Source: Streptomyces sp. SDr-06 (GTDB lineage Bacteria; Actinomycetota; Actinomycetes; Streptomycetales; Streptomycetaceae). Taken from it: a stretch of DNA of 64,000 nucleotides. The notes below the pieces were generated by a model. It had not been told where the DNA came from. It saw nothing but the letters and a program-made list of their open reading frames with translations, and ran no database searches. The position numbers were made by a program, and so were the translations under genes. The stretch spans positions 248,001 to 312,000 of the forward strand of contig NZ_QOLA01000007.1 of the NCBI RefSeq assembly GCF_003324565.1. The letters are read 5' to 3'. Shown one piece after another: positions 17,499-25,716 of the stretch (the first letter of the stretch is position 1; each line of letters begins with the position of its first letter).

Positions 17499-18341
17499 AT
17501 GTCACCGCTCTCGCTTCCACGGAACACCATCGGCCCGCCGATAGGCTCACCTCCGATGCCGAAACACCGCCGGGCCACCCAGGATTCGTCCGAGGTACGG
17601 GACATGCCCCTCAGCGGGGCGGGGTGGCTGCCGCACGGCTACCGGCTCGACCCGCACTCGCACGTCCAGGGCCAGCTGGTGTACGCGGCGGCCGGCACTC
17701 TGGCGACCACGACCGAACTCGGGACCTGGGTCGCGCCCGCCAACCGGCTGACATGGACGCCGCCCGGGTTCGCCCACTCCCACCGGTTCTACGGCAGGAC
17801 CGACGCCCGCGTGCTCGCGGTCCCGGTCGAGCTGTGCGGTGAACTCGCGCAGCGGCCGTGCGTGTTCGCGGTCAGCCCGCTGCTGCGCGAGGCCGTCCTG
17901 GTGCTGACCGACCGGCCGGAAACCCGCCCCGGCGCCCATGAGCGGCTGCTCGCGGTGGTGATCGACGAGCTTCGCGACACCCCCGAGCAGCCGCTGCATC
18001 TGCCCGAGCCCGGTGACGACAGGCTCCGCGCGGTGACCGACCTGCTGCACGCCGATCCGGGCCGGGCCGCGACGCTGGCCGAGCTGGGGCGCCTGGCGGG
18101 AGCGAGCGAACGCACCCTGAGCCGCCTGTTCCACACCGAGCTGGGCATGAGCTTCCACCGCTGGCGCACCACCCTGCGCATCCACCATGCCCTGGCCCAC
18201 CTCACCCAAGGGCTGTCCGTCACCGACACAGCGATGGAATGCGGCTGGTCCAACCCCTCCAGCTTCATCGACGCGTTCGCCGACGTCGTCGGCCAGACGC
18301 CGGGCCGCTACCAGGCCGGACTGCGCGACGAGGCGACGTAG
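17499..18341 (+). CDS. AraC family transcriptional regulator
   Basis: 280 residues from ATG 17499, supported by AAGGAGG about 12 bases upstream; a second Met 19 codons on lacks a good site. The N-terminal half is a cupin ligand domain (LDPHSHVQGQLVYAAAGTLA, TWTPPGFAHSHRFYG). The C-terminal part has two AraC HTH motifs: LAELGRLAGASERTLSRLFH, and LSVTDTAMECGWSNPSSFID followed by VVGQTPGRYQ. It follows the monooxygenase closely and may regulate it, or the lanthipeptide locus 149 bp downstream; neither is shown by the sequence. Confidence 0.9.
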   Translation: MSPLSLPRNTIGPPIGSPPMPKHRRATQDSSEVRDMPLSGAGWLPHGYRLDPHSHVQGQLVYAAAGTLATTTELGTWVAPANRLTWTPPGFAHSHRFYGRTDARVLAVPVELCGELAQRPCVFAVSPLLREAVLVLTDRPETRPGAHERLLAVVIDELRDTPEQPLHLPEPGDDRLRAVTDLLHADPGRAATLAELGRLAGASERTLSRLFHTELGMSFHRWRTTLRIHHALAHLTQGLSVTDTAMECGWSNPSSFIDAFADVVGQTPGRYQAGLRDEAT

Positions 18342-18489
18342 CGCCTCCGGATACGACAGCAGCGGGTAGATGTGGTGTGCATCTGCGTCCGACTGCCTTT
18401 GGCTGGATTTGTTCGTCTGACAGGTGTTCGGACATGGCCATACTCGGGGCTGGGCGATCCGTCCCGATTCCTCTGTTCGGAGGTCGTTG

Positions 18490-18690
18490 ATGCCGCAGAC
18501 CAGTGTTCCTGCAAGCGCCGTGCTCGACGCGTGGCTGTCGGGTGCCGAAAGCGCGTGCGGCCAGCTCAACCCCGCCGGTCCGCTCTACGTCGGCGGCGCC
18601 GCCGCCGAGGCAGCGCTCACCGACCCGAGCGACTCCCTCTACGGCTTCTGTTCCAGCCCGAGCGGGTCGCACGGGAGCTGGTGCTGCTGA
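18490..18690 (+). CDS. lanA: Class II lanthipeptide precursor peptide
   Basis: 66 residues from ATG 18490 with a strong ribosome site (GGAGG, 6-7 bases upstream). The N-terminal part is an acidic/hydrophobic leader (AVLDAWLSGAESACGQL) with a double-glycine-like stretch VGGAAAEAALTD around residues 34-45. The C-terminus, SDSLYGFCSSPSGSHGSWCC, holds three cysteines (54, 65, 66) and six or seven Ser residues plus Thr44, the composition expected for a lanthionine-containing core. LanM lies 136 bp downstream on the same strand. Up to three rings are possible. The leader does not look like mersacidin, lichenicidin or other precursors I know. The cleavage site is inferred. Confidence 0.85.
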   Translation: MPQTSVPASAVLDAWLSGAESACGQLNPAGPLYVGGAAAEAALTDPSDSLYGFCSSPSGSHGSWCC

Positions 18691-18707
18691 CCGTCGCAAG
18701 CACCTGA

Positions 18708-18744
18708 GGGCCCTTCGTGGCAACGCATGTGCCACGAAGGGCCC
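18708..18744 (+). terminator. Attenuator/terminator hairpin between lanA and lanM
   Basis: GGGCCCTTCGTGGCA pairs perfectly with TGCCACGAAGGGCCC around a 7-nt loop, 18 bases after the lanA stop and 82 before lanM. A partial terminator here would give more precursor than synthetase message. Confidence 0.8.
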
Positions 18745-18826
18745 GCTGCTTGGCCGACCGCCCGCCTCCAGGGCTCCTCACGTGCGCCGCCAGTGGCGCG
18801 AACTCGCGGTGGAACAGGAGTAGTTG

Positions 18827-21652
18827 ATGGTGAGCGCTTCGAAGCCGGGAACGTCCGACGAACCGGCACACTTCGCCCAGCCGGTCCGGGCCATCGCCCG
18901 ACCGTGGCGCGACGAACTGGCCCGGCGGCTGGCCGCGGTGGGACCGCTCGGGCGAGCGGAGCGGGACGTACTGCTGGAGGCCGGGCACACGGCGCTGCTC
19001 CAGTCATTGCACGCGAAGCTGTCCCGCCTGTTCCTGATCGAACTGCACGCACTGCGCCTGGCCGAGGGGGGCGCGGACCCCGCGTCCGGGGCCGGTGCGG
19101 CGACCTGGGACGCGTACATCGAGCAGGCCGGCAAGGAGGGCTATCTCGACCGGCTGGCCGACCGCTATCCGAGCGTGGGCCCACGGGTCGCGTCGGCGGC
19201 ACGGCTCTCGGTGGCGGCCGCCGCGAGCTTCGCGGAGCGGCTGGCCGCGGACCGCGAGCTGCTGGACGCTCTCCTGGGCGCACCCGCGGGCGAGGTACGG
19301 GCCGTCGAGTTCGGGGCGGGCGACAGGCACCGGGGCGGGCTGACGGTCAGCCGGGTCGACTTCGCCGGCGGGAGCGTGATGTACAAGCCCCGGCCGTCGG
19401 AGGCCGACGTGGCGCTGGGCGCGCTCTTGGACGACCTGTTCGCGGAGCTTCCCGGCGCCCCGGCGCCGGACGAGCGCATCCGGGTGCCCAGGACCCTGGC
19501 CCGCGACGGCTACGGCTGGGCCGAGTTCATCCGCCACCGCTACTGCGCGGACGAGCGCGAACTCGCCGTGTTCTACCGCAACATCGGCCACTGGCTGGCC
19601 GTGCTCCGCTTCACCGGCGGCACCGACATGCACGCCGAGAACATGATCGCCGCGGGGCCCGTGCCGGTGATCGTGGACGCCGAGACCCTCTTCGACGCCC
19701 CGGCGCCGTTCCCGCCCAGCGGCCGGGGCGGGGCGGTGGACGTGGCGGCCGCCGCGATCCGCCGCACCGTGCTCCGCACCGGACTGCTGCCCGTACGCGG
19801 CACCAGCTTCGCGCTCGGCGGCGTCGACATCTCCGGAATCGGCGCCCTGCCCGGTCAACAGCCCCTGATCCCGCACCCGGTGATCGCCGACGGCGGCACC
19901 GCCGCGGCTCGCTTCGAGGTGGACCTGGTGGCCATGCCGGTGGCGGGGAACCACCCGGCCGCCACGCCGGTCCTGAGCACGTACTGGGACCGGATCCTGG
20001 CCGGGTTCCAGGACATGACCGCGCATCTGCGCCGGCCCGGCACCGACCCGTACCGGCTGCTGCGCCGTTTCGAAGGTGTCCGGGCCCGGCGGATCCTGCG
20101 GCCGACGCAGGCGTACGTCGACATCGGCCGGATGCTGTGGCACCCGGCCTCGCTGCACGACGAGGCGGCGGCGGTCGAGCGGACCCGGGACATCCTGCGG
20201 CGCAACGCCGACGTGCTGCCCGGTGCGCCCACCGACCGCGCGGCCATCGACGGCGAGATCGGTGACCTGCTGGTCGGGGATGTTCCGATGTTCGGCTTCA
20301 CCGTGGACGCCTCGTCCGTGCGCGCCACGGTCGAGGACTGGCGCACCGCCGATCTGGCCCTGGAGGAGTCGGTGATCCAGGACGCCCTGGTGGGCGCCTA
20401 CCTCAACGAACGCTCGCTTCCCGAACGGATACAGGCCGCCGCCCGCGACCCCCACGCCCGCGACCGCGAACGCCGCCGACGTGCCCTCGCCGCACAGATG
20501 GTGCGGCGGCTGTGCGACGGGGCGGTAGGCGGCGAGGACGGCACGGTCACCTGGATCAGCCCCGTCTTCACCCCCGCCGGATGGTCGATCAGGGTGCTGC
20601 CCGCCGACCTCTACACGGGGCAGGGCGGTGTGGCGCTCACGCTGGCCGAGTACGTGTCCGAGGTACGGGCCGGGCGGGCCGATGAAGTGCCGGGCGTGCG
20701 CGAGACGTTCGAGGGGGCGCTGCGGGTCCTCATCAGCACGGAGGACCTGACTCCGACGCCGTCGGCCGGGGCGTTCAGCGGCGCCGCCTCGCAGGTGTGG
20801 ACATGGCTCGCGCTGCACCGGGTGGTGGGTGAGGACTGGCTGCTGAAGCGGGCCGCCGAGCGGGCCCGGCTGCTCACGGCGGGGCCGCTGATCGAGGAAG
20901 ACGTCGAGGTGGACCTCCTCAACGGCGCGGCCGGGGCAGTCGTCCCGCTGCTCAACCTGGCCGCCGCGACCGGGCAGGACCGCTGGCTGGGAGCCGCCGC
21001 GCACATCGGCCGACGGCTGGCCGCGCTTGCCGTGACCGACGCGACGGGCGCCCGGTGGCCGACCCGCCTCAACCCGGAGGGCATCGGCGGTTTCGCCCAC
21101 GGAGCCACCGGCATCGGCTGGGCACTGACCCGGCTCGCCCTCACGGACGCGGGCACCGCCTCTGAGCGCCGCGACTGGAGGGGGCTGGCCGAGCGTGCCT
21201 TCGCCTACCAGGAGTCCCTCTACCGGCCCGACGACGGCAACTGGCTCGACGCCCGCATCGGCGCGGAAGAGGACTACTTCACCAGCTGGTGCCACGGCAG
21301 TGCGGGCGTCGGCATCGGCATGCTGGATCTGCACCGCCGCACCGGCGACCCCGCCCACCTCGACATGGTCCACCGGGCCGCCCGCGCCTGCGCGGCGGAG
21401 GGCTTCGGATGGAGTCACACCCTGTGCCACGGCGACCTGGGGCTGTGGGAGTTCCTGACGTCCGTCGGGTCCGGCGACCCCACCGCACTCGACGGCGAGA
21501 TCCTCACCGGCCTCGAACAACGCGGCCCGGTCGGTGGCCTGGCCCGGGAAGCGTTCTCGCCCAGCCTCATGTCAGGCCTGGCAGGCGTCCTCCACACCCT
21601 GCTGCGCATGCACCCCGCGGCCCACCTCCCCAACCCCCTCCTCCTCGACTGA
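18827..21652 (+). CDS. lanM: Class II lanthipeptide synthetase LanM
   Basis: 941 residues from ATG 18827; AGGAG is 6 bases upstream, and the TTG three bases earlier is less likely. The N-terminal 600 residues are the kinase-like dehydratase (DUF4135), with MYKPRPSEADVALG, the active-site segment TDMHAENMIAAGP near residue 266 and VIVDAETLFD. The C-terminal 340 residues are the LanC-like cyclase with GGFAHGATGIGWAL (about 755), SWCHGSAGVG (Cys about 822) and TLCHGDLG (Cys-His about 867), which supply the three zinc ligands. It dehydrates Ser/Thr and adds Cys thiols to the precursor at 18490. No LanT transporter/protease, immunity or tailoring gene is adjacent. Confidence 0.95.
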   Translation: MVSASKPGTSDEPAHFAQPVRAIARPWRDELARRLAAVGPLGRAERDVLLEAGHTALLQSLHAKLSRLFLIELHALRLAEGGADPASGAGAATWDAYIEQAGKEGYLDRLADRYPSVGPRVASAARLSVAAAASFAERLAADRELLDALLGAPAGEVRAVEFGAGDRHRGGLTVSRVDFAGGSVMYKPRPSEADVALGALLDDLFAELPGAPAPDERIRVPRTLARDGYGWAEFIRHRYCADERELAVFYRNIGHWLAVLRFTGGTDMHAENMIAAGPVPVIVDAETLFDAPAPFPPSGRGGAVDVAAAAIRRTVLRTGLLPVRGTSFALGGVDISGIGALPGQQPLIPHPVIADGGTAAARFEVDLVAMPVAGNHPAATPVLSTYWDRILAGFQDMTAHLRRPGTDPYRLLRRFEGVRARRILRPTQAYVDIGRMLWHPASLHDEAAAVERTRDILRRNADVLPGAPTDRAAIDGEIGDLLVGDVPMFGFTVDASSVRATVEDWRTADLALEESVIQDALVGAYLNERSLPERIQAAARDPHARDRERRRRALAAQMVRRLCDGAVGGEDGTVTWISPVFTPAGWSIRVLPADLYTGQGGVALTLAEYVSEVRAGRADEVPGVRETFEGALRVLISTEDLTPTPSAGAFSGAASQVWTWLALHRVVGEDWLLKRAAERARLLTAGPLIEEDVEVDLLNGAAGAVVPLLNLAAATGQDRWLGAAAHIGRRLAALAVTDATGARWPTRLNPEGIGGFAHGATGIGWALTRLALTDAGTASERRDWRGLAERAFAYQESLYRPDDGNWLDARIGAEEDYFTSWCHGSAGVGIGMLDLHRRTGDPAHLDMVHRAARACAAEGFGWSHTLCHGDLGLWEFLTSVGSGDPTALDGEILTGLEQRGPVGGLAREAFSPSLMSGLAGVLHTLLRMHPAAHLPNPLLLD

Positions 21653-21658
21653 CTCCGG

Positions 21659-21856
21659 TCAGACAGCAGAGAGCCCGCCCGCGGCGCGGCAACACACGGA
21701 AGAGGCCAGCACCCTGGCGCTGAGCTCGACGAGTCCGCCGGGCAGACCCCATTGGGGATGGCTGCCCGCGGTGTGGACCAAGAGGACGCGGTGGTCCTCA
21801 TCGGTGATGACGACCCGGGACAGGAGCGGTTGGCCCGGTGCCCGCGGCGTGGTCAT
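21659..21856 (-). pseudogene. Truncated NUDIX hydrolase
   Basis: 65 residues from ATG 21856, whose ATGA overlaps the stop of the preceding gene. The N-terminal strand LLSRVVITDEDHRVLLVHTA and WGLPGGLVE match the beginning of a NUDIX domain, but the NUDIX box with its REVxEExG residues is absent: after GLVE the sequence becomes LSARVLASSVCCRAAGG and stops. No other frame continues the domain. The stop lies only 6 bp from the lanM stop, so the 3' half was probably lost when the lan locus arrived. Confidence 0.75.
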
Positions 21857-22044
21857 GCGGGGGCTCCGGGCATGCGGGTGTGGCAGGAGCAGGCGCACTG
21901 GAGCACTTCGACGGCGACTGTGCCCAGCGTCTGCCGTACTTCGAGCGGGCCGGGACAGTGCACGTGCCCCTTGTCCCAGCTGAGTTTGCGGGCCTCGCGG
22001 CATTCGGGAGTCACGTAGGCCGTGCTGGTCCGGGTCTGCGTCAC
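21853..22044 (-). CDS. Small Cys/His-rich protein of unknown function
   Basis: 63 residues. The GTG start at 22044 overlaps the TGA stop of the upstream gene (GTGA) and its own stop overlaps the NUDIX start (ATGA), so the three genes are translationally coupled. It contains VTPECREARK, KGHVHCPGP and LQCACSCHTRMPG: five cysteines and three histidines that could bind a metal. Longer open frames on this strand run upstream but overlap the preceding gene. No family recognised. Confidence 0.6.
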   Translation of the reverse strand: MTQTRTSTAYVTPECREARKLSWDKGHVHCPGPLEVRQTLGTVAVEVLQCACSCHTRMPGAPA

Positions 22045-22550
22045 GTCTCGTCTCCGTACCTGAGCGCTGCGGTGCCGGTCTCGATCAGCCTCACCAATCG
22101 GGCCGGGTCGCACAGGTCGCCGGGGGCCCGCATGGGGACGGCCCAGTAGCTGGCGTGGCTCCCGCCGGGTTCGCAATCGCCGACACGCGGGACACCCACG
22201 TAGTGGCCGAGGCCCAGGTGCTTCGCGTACGGGCCCAGATCCGATCCGGGTGAGGAGGGCACCAGGGCGTAGTACCGGTGGCCGTACGGGTCGTGGATGA
22301 CGGGCCCGTTGAGGGTGCGCAGGAAGGTGGTCGCGGTCGTGCCTTCGGCGGCGGCCACGGCGTACACCAGCTTTTCCGTCAGGCGGACGGCCGAGAAGCG
22401 GCGCCCGAGAGCGAGGACCGCGACGTGGCTTTCCTGCCACTCCTGGCGGGCGTTGTGGGGTCTGTTCAGGCTGCCCGCGAGCCAGCTGCCGATCGCCTCC
22501 TGCTCGGCCTCGGCCAGGAGTTCGGTAGAAGGGGTGTCAGGGCTGTTCAT
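22041..22550 (-). CDS. Conserved hypothetical protein, first gene of a coupled operon
   Basis: About 169 residues from ATG 22550 (MNSPDTPSTEL), chosen because GGAGG is 5 bases upstream; an in-frame start at 22583 is less well placed. Hydrophilic, no signal peptide, mixed alpha/beta (RRFSAVRLTEKLVYAVAAAEG, HDPYGHRYYALVPSS, HYVGVPRVGDCEPG). I do not recognise a family. Divergent from the XRE regulator, with an inverted repeat in the gap, so probably under its control. Confidence 0.7.
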   Translation of the reverse strand: MNSPDTPSTELLAEAEQEAIGSWLAGSLNRPHNARQEWQESHVAVLALGRRFSAVRLTEKLVYAVAAAEGTTATTFLRTLNGPVIHDPYGHRYYALVPSSPGSDLGPYAKHLGLGHYVGVPRVGDCEPGGSHASYWAVPMRAPGDLCDPARLVRLIETGTAALRYGDET

Positions 22551-22636
22551 GGTTGCCTCCGTCATCGCTGCTTCGGAGGCCAAGGATCTTTGCGGGACAG
22601 GAGGTGGCGCGATACCCGAGCGGTAATCTCACCGTG

Positions 22637-22657
22637 GGATGGATTGGTATCCCATCC
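22637..22657. promoter_or_regulatory. Inverted repeat, probable XRE operator
   Basis: GGATGG and CCATCC flank a 9-bp spacer, with an additional GGGAT/ATCCC pairing inside, 20 bp upstream of the XRE start and within the divergent promoter region. Confidence 0.45.
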
Positions 22658-22676
22658 GCGGATGGAGGACAGGACC

Positions 22677-23528
22677 GTGTCGAGGCTGCGCGCGGTGGTC
22701 GAACTTCCCGGCTGGGCCTGGGAGACGGCCGAGCTGCGCCAGGCGCTGCGTCGCCGTGATATGGGCGCCGTCTTCCGATGCGTGCAGCAGTACTCCGGCG
22801 CCAGTCAGGCGAAGATCGGCACGGCCGTCGACATGGCGCAAGGCCGTGTCAACGAGATCATCAACGGCCGCCGTGAGGTATCCCGGCTCGATGTGTACGA
22901 ACGGATCGCCGACGGTCTCGATATGCCCGACGACGCACGCCACCTCCTCGGTCTCGCCGCCAGTCGAGAGAAGCGGTCCGGCGGGGCGGCGTTCGACCTT
23001 GCCGTGTTCCCGGAGGTCGTACGCGTCTACTCCTCGCAGGCGTCGGCCCGCGACGAGATCCAGCAACAGGCCCGCGCCGCGAAGGAACTGGACGTGCTCG
23101 CCGTGCGGGGCCTGGGTCTGCTCGGCCTGAACGACTCGCTTCTCCGCGCCTGCCTGCCGCGCGAACACGGCGGCCACGGTTTACGCGTCCGCCTGCTACT
23201 CCTCGACCCCGAATCGCCCGCGCTCGCGCACCGGGCAGCCGAGATCGGCGAGTCGGCCGAGTCCCTGGCACGCGGGGTGCGCTTGGCCGAGGCGCGGCTG
23301 CGTGAACTCGCCGACACGTGCGACGTACAGGTCTACCGATACGGGGCGCTCCCCACCTGGCGAGTCATTCGGACGGACTCCACCATGTTCGTGGGTGCCT
23401 TTGACGTGGGCTGGGAGGGGCACGAGTCGGCGTGCTACAAGGTGATGGAGACGCCGCACGGCCCGCTGTACCGAGGCTTCCGGCGGATGGTTGAGGCGAT
23501 CGTCGACGGAGCCGAACGCACGGTGTAG
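22677..23528 (+). CDS. XRE family transcriptional regulator with TTA codon
   Basis: 283 residues from GTG 22677, which has GGAGGAC 8 bases upstream; ATG 22662 has no site. Residues 25-80 hold an XRE HTH (MGAVFRCVQQYSGASQAKIG, MAQGRVNEIINGRREVSRLD, followed by YERIADGLDMPD). The C-terminal 180 residues form a separate sensor-like domain (DEIQQQARAAKELDVLAVRG, RVRLLLLDPESPALAHRA). Codon 169 (23181-23183) is TTA, so translation probably depends on the bldA tRNA. The CYTH gene follows after 15 bp, likely in one operon. Confidence 0.85.
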   Translation: MSRLRAVVELPGWAWETAELRQALRRRDMGAVFRCVQQYSGASQAKIGTAVDMAQGRVNEIINGRREVSRLDVYERIADGLDMPDDARHLLGLAASREKRSGGAAFDLAVFPEVVRVYSSQASARDEIQQQARAAKELDVLAVRGLGLLGLNDSLLRACLPREHGGHGLRVRLLLLDPESPALAHRAAEIGESAESLARGVRLAEARLRELADTCDVQVYRYGALPTWRVIRTDSTMFVGAFDVGWEGHESACYKVMETPHGPLYRGFRRMVEAIVDGAERTV

Positions 23529-23543
23529 GAAAGGGGATCGCTG

Positions 23544-24101
23544 GTGATCGAGGCAGAGCTGAAAGCACGCGTCCACACCCCCGAGGCAGTGCTCAAACGG
23601 CTGGATGAGCGGGCCACTGGACGAGCCGAGGTGTATCAGGACACGTACTACGACGATACCGCGGGCGGCCTGGACGCCAGGGACGAAGAGCTGCGAGTGC
23701 GTACCGTCCACGGTGCGGAGGAGTCGCGCACACTGCTGACGTTCAAGGGGGCCAGAGCCGACGCGGCGTCCGGATCCAAGCCGGAGCACGAAACCCGGGT
23801 CAGTGACGCGGGGGCCGTACACGCGATGCTCCGCGGGCTCGGCTACGTGCCGGTCATCGCGTTCGAGAAGCGGTGCCGCAATTACGACTTCGAGGCCTAT
23901 GGCCGCCGGATGCTCGCCACGCTCGTTCGCGTTCCTGAGCTCGACGGCACGTTCCTCGAGGTGGAGACCATCGTGGACGAGGCTGACATGCACGCGGCCT
24001 TGGAAGATGTCCGAACCGTCCTCGCGGATCTGGGGATCGACGGCGATGACCTCACGACGGAGTTGTACACGGACGCGGTGCGTACGCGACGCGGCAGGTG
24101 A
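23544..24101 (+). CDS. CYTH domain protein (class IV adenylate cyclase-like)
   Basis: 185 residues from GTG 23544, with AAAGGGG upstream. The N-terminus IEAELKARV carries the ExExK signature of the CYTH fold. DTYYDD, ELRVRTV, LLTFKGAR, RVSDAGAVHAMLRGLGY, FEKRCRNY and GTFLEVETIVDE follow in family order and supply the charged tunnel residues. CYTH enzymes act on triphosphorylated substrates (cAMP synthesis or thiamine triphosphate hydrolysis); the reaction here is not settled by sequence. Probably cotranscribed with the TTA-containing XRE regulator. Confidence 0.85.
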   Translation: MIEAELKARVHTPEAVLKRLDERATGRAEVYQDTYYDDTAGGLDARDEELRVRTVHGAEESRTLLTFKGARADAASGSKPEHETRVSDAGAVHAMLRGLGYVPVIAFEKRCRNYDFEAYGRRMLATLVRVPELDGTFLEVETIVDEADMHAALEDVRTVLADLGIDGDDLTTELYTDAVRTRRGR

Positions 24102-24366
24102 CGTCGAACAGGGCGAGTGCGCTCCGAGGTAGCAGGTGCGGGACGGTGGGTGCAGGCGAAGGTACTCCCATGCCACAGACGTGAATTGACGGCGCGCCCG
24201 CCCACCGCGGCACCGCCCTGAGCGCGGTGTTTCGTCGCAGCAGGGCCCCGTGTTCCTCAAGGAGGAGCAGGCGGCAGGGCCTACGGCCGACTCCCGCCGC
24301 AGTCCGCGTCGCAAAACCGGGGGAGCGGCGTGGTCACGCGGATGCGGCTCTTGCGAGAATGCCTCG

Positions 24367-25062
24367 ATGACAGCCGAGACCGCTTATCACGGCGAAATGG
24401 GCAGGCAGTTCGCACTTCAGGCCACGACCAGCGTCTACAACGCCCACACCGATCGCCCGGCGATGCTCAAGCTCGCTGGTGACGTCAGTGGCTCGCGGGT
24501 TCTGGATCTCGGATGCGGGGCCGGACACTACGCGGCCGAACTCCTGCGGATGGGGGCGGGACGGGTGGTCGGCGTCGAGGGGAGCGAATCCTTGCTGCGA
24601 GCCGCCCGGGAGCGGCTCGGCGACCGCGCGGTCCTGCACCGGCACGACCTGGAGGAGCCGCTATCCTTCCTGTCGGACCAGTCCTTCGACCTGGCCCTGA
24701 TGGCCCTCGTCTATCACCACATCGACCAACGGGCCCAACTCCTGGCCGAGTTGCGTCGCGTGCTGCGGCCGGGCGGGACCCTGCTCGTCTCCACCACTCA
24801 CCCGACCAGTGACTGGACCTATTTCGGGGGCTCCTACTTCGCCGCCGAGCGGGTGCGGCTTCCCTTCGGCGGTGAATTCGCTCTCAGTTACTGGCGGATG
24901 ACGCTGGAGCAGTTCCTGGGGGAGCTGCTCGGCGCGGGATTCGTGCTGGAAGAACTGACGGAGCCGCGCGCCACCCCTCAGGCCGAGCCCATCGATCTAC
25001 GCCGGTACGAGAAGACCCACCAGCAGCCCCACTTCCTGGCCGTCAAGCTCCGTAGCCCGTGA
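24367..25062 (+). CDS. Class I SAM-dependent methyltransferase
   Basis: 231 residues from ATG 24367. The SAM-binding motif I is VLDLGCGAGHYAAELLRMG (about 44-62), then the acidic VVGVEGSESLLRAA, motif II SFDLALMALVYHHID and motif III LRPGGTLLVSTTHP. The C-terminal part (FFGGSYF-like YFGGSYFAAERVRLPFGGE, SYWRMTLEQFLGELL) matches small-molecule methyltransferases. Substrate unknown. The 265 bp upstream hold no recognisable gene. A 10-bp stem terminator follows. Confidence 0.85.
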   Translation: MTAETAYHGEMGRQFALQATTSVYNAHTDRPAMLKLAGDVSGSRVLDLGCGAGHYAAELLRMGAGRVVGVEGSESLLRAARERLGDRAVLHRHDLEEPLSFLSDQSFDLALMALVYHHIDQRAQLLAELRRVLRPGGTLLVSTTHPTSDWTYFGGSYFAAERVRLPFGGEFALSYWRMTLEQFLGELLGAGFVLEELTEPRATPQAEPIDLRRYEKTHQQPHFLAVKLRSP

Positions 25063-25129
25063 CGGAATCGGCCCCGGAGTTCGGGCGGCCCCAGCGCAGC
25101 GAGGGGCTCTCGGCGGGGGGCGGAACGGC

Positions 25130-25160
25130 TCAGGGGCCCGCTGTGGCGAGGCCCCTGAGA
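25130..25160. terminator. Terminator hairpin
   Basis: CTCAGGGGCC pairs perfectly with GGCCCCTGAG around an 11-nt loop, between the convergent methyltransferase and secreted-protein genes. Confidence 0.65.
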
Positions 25161-25290
25161 CTGTGCGCCTACGAGGCTGAACGGGCGGCCGGTCCCCGGA
25201 GCACGGACCGCTGGGGCTCGGGCCCGCACACCCGACCGTCACGTCAGGCCAGGACCAGCCGACCTCAACTCCCGTATGGTGAAACCTGGT

Positions 25291-25716
25291 TCAGCGGACG
25301 CTGACGGTGGCGAGGCCGGAGGTGCGTTCGCGGACGGGGTGGCGGTCGGTCGGACCGGTCAGCCCGTAGACCACCGCGCGGTATTCCACGATGCCGTGAT
25401 GGGCGGCCTTGATGTGCGCGACGTCCTGGGCGTCGGTGCCGGCGGTGACCACGTGACCGCAGGAGATCTGCTGCCAGCCCTTCTGGCCGCCGCGGGCCTC
25501 CAGGCATATCCGGAGATAGGGCGCCGCGTCGTCGTTGCCACGGCCCGTGACCTTGTAGGTCTCTCCCACGTGGGCCGTACGCTGCGCGGAGATGTCGACG
25601 CTCCCCTTGGCGAACGCCGGCGCCGCGGCCAGCGTCACCGCGGCCAGCCCCAGCGCGCCGATGACGGCCGCCCGGCGACCCTGTGTTTTCGTGACGGTCC
25701 TCTTCGTCCTGGTCAT
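25291..25716 (-). CDS. Secreted hypothetical protein
   Basis: 141 residues from ATG 25716, with GGAAGGAAAG just upstream. Basic N-terminus (MTRTKRTVTKTQGRRAA), hydrophobic core and AFA-KG cleavage site near residue 36. The mature domain of about 105 residues is beta-rich with an Ig-like feel (HVGETYKVTGRGNDDAAPYL, RICLEARGG, SCGHVVTAGT) and two cysteines that could pair. Function unknown. Convergent with the methyltransferase and divergent from the protease gene. Confidence 0.75.
   Translation of the reverse strand: MTRTKRTVTKTQGRRAAVIGALGLAAVTLAAAPAFAKGSVDISAQRTAHVGETYKVTGRGNDDAAPYLRICLEARGGQKGWQQISCGHVVTAGTDAQDVAHIKAAHHGIVEYRAVVYGLTGPTDRHPVRERTSGLATVSVR

Noticed and set aside
19004-21520. 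838-codon open frame on the minus strand opposite lanM
   Set aside because: Antisense shadow caused by GC-biased third positions; the plus strand has complete LanM motifs and the minus product is low-complexity.
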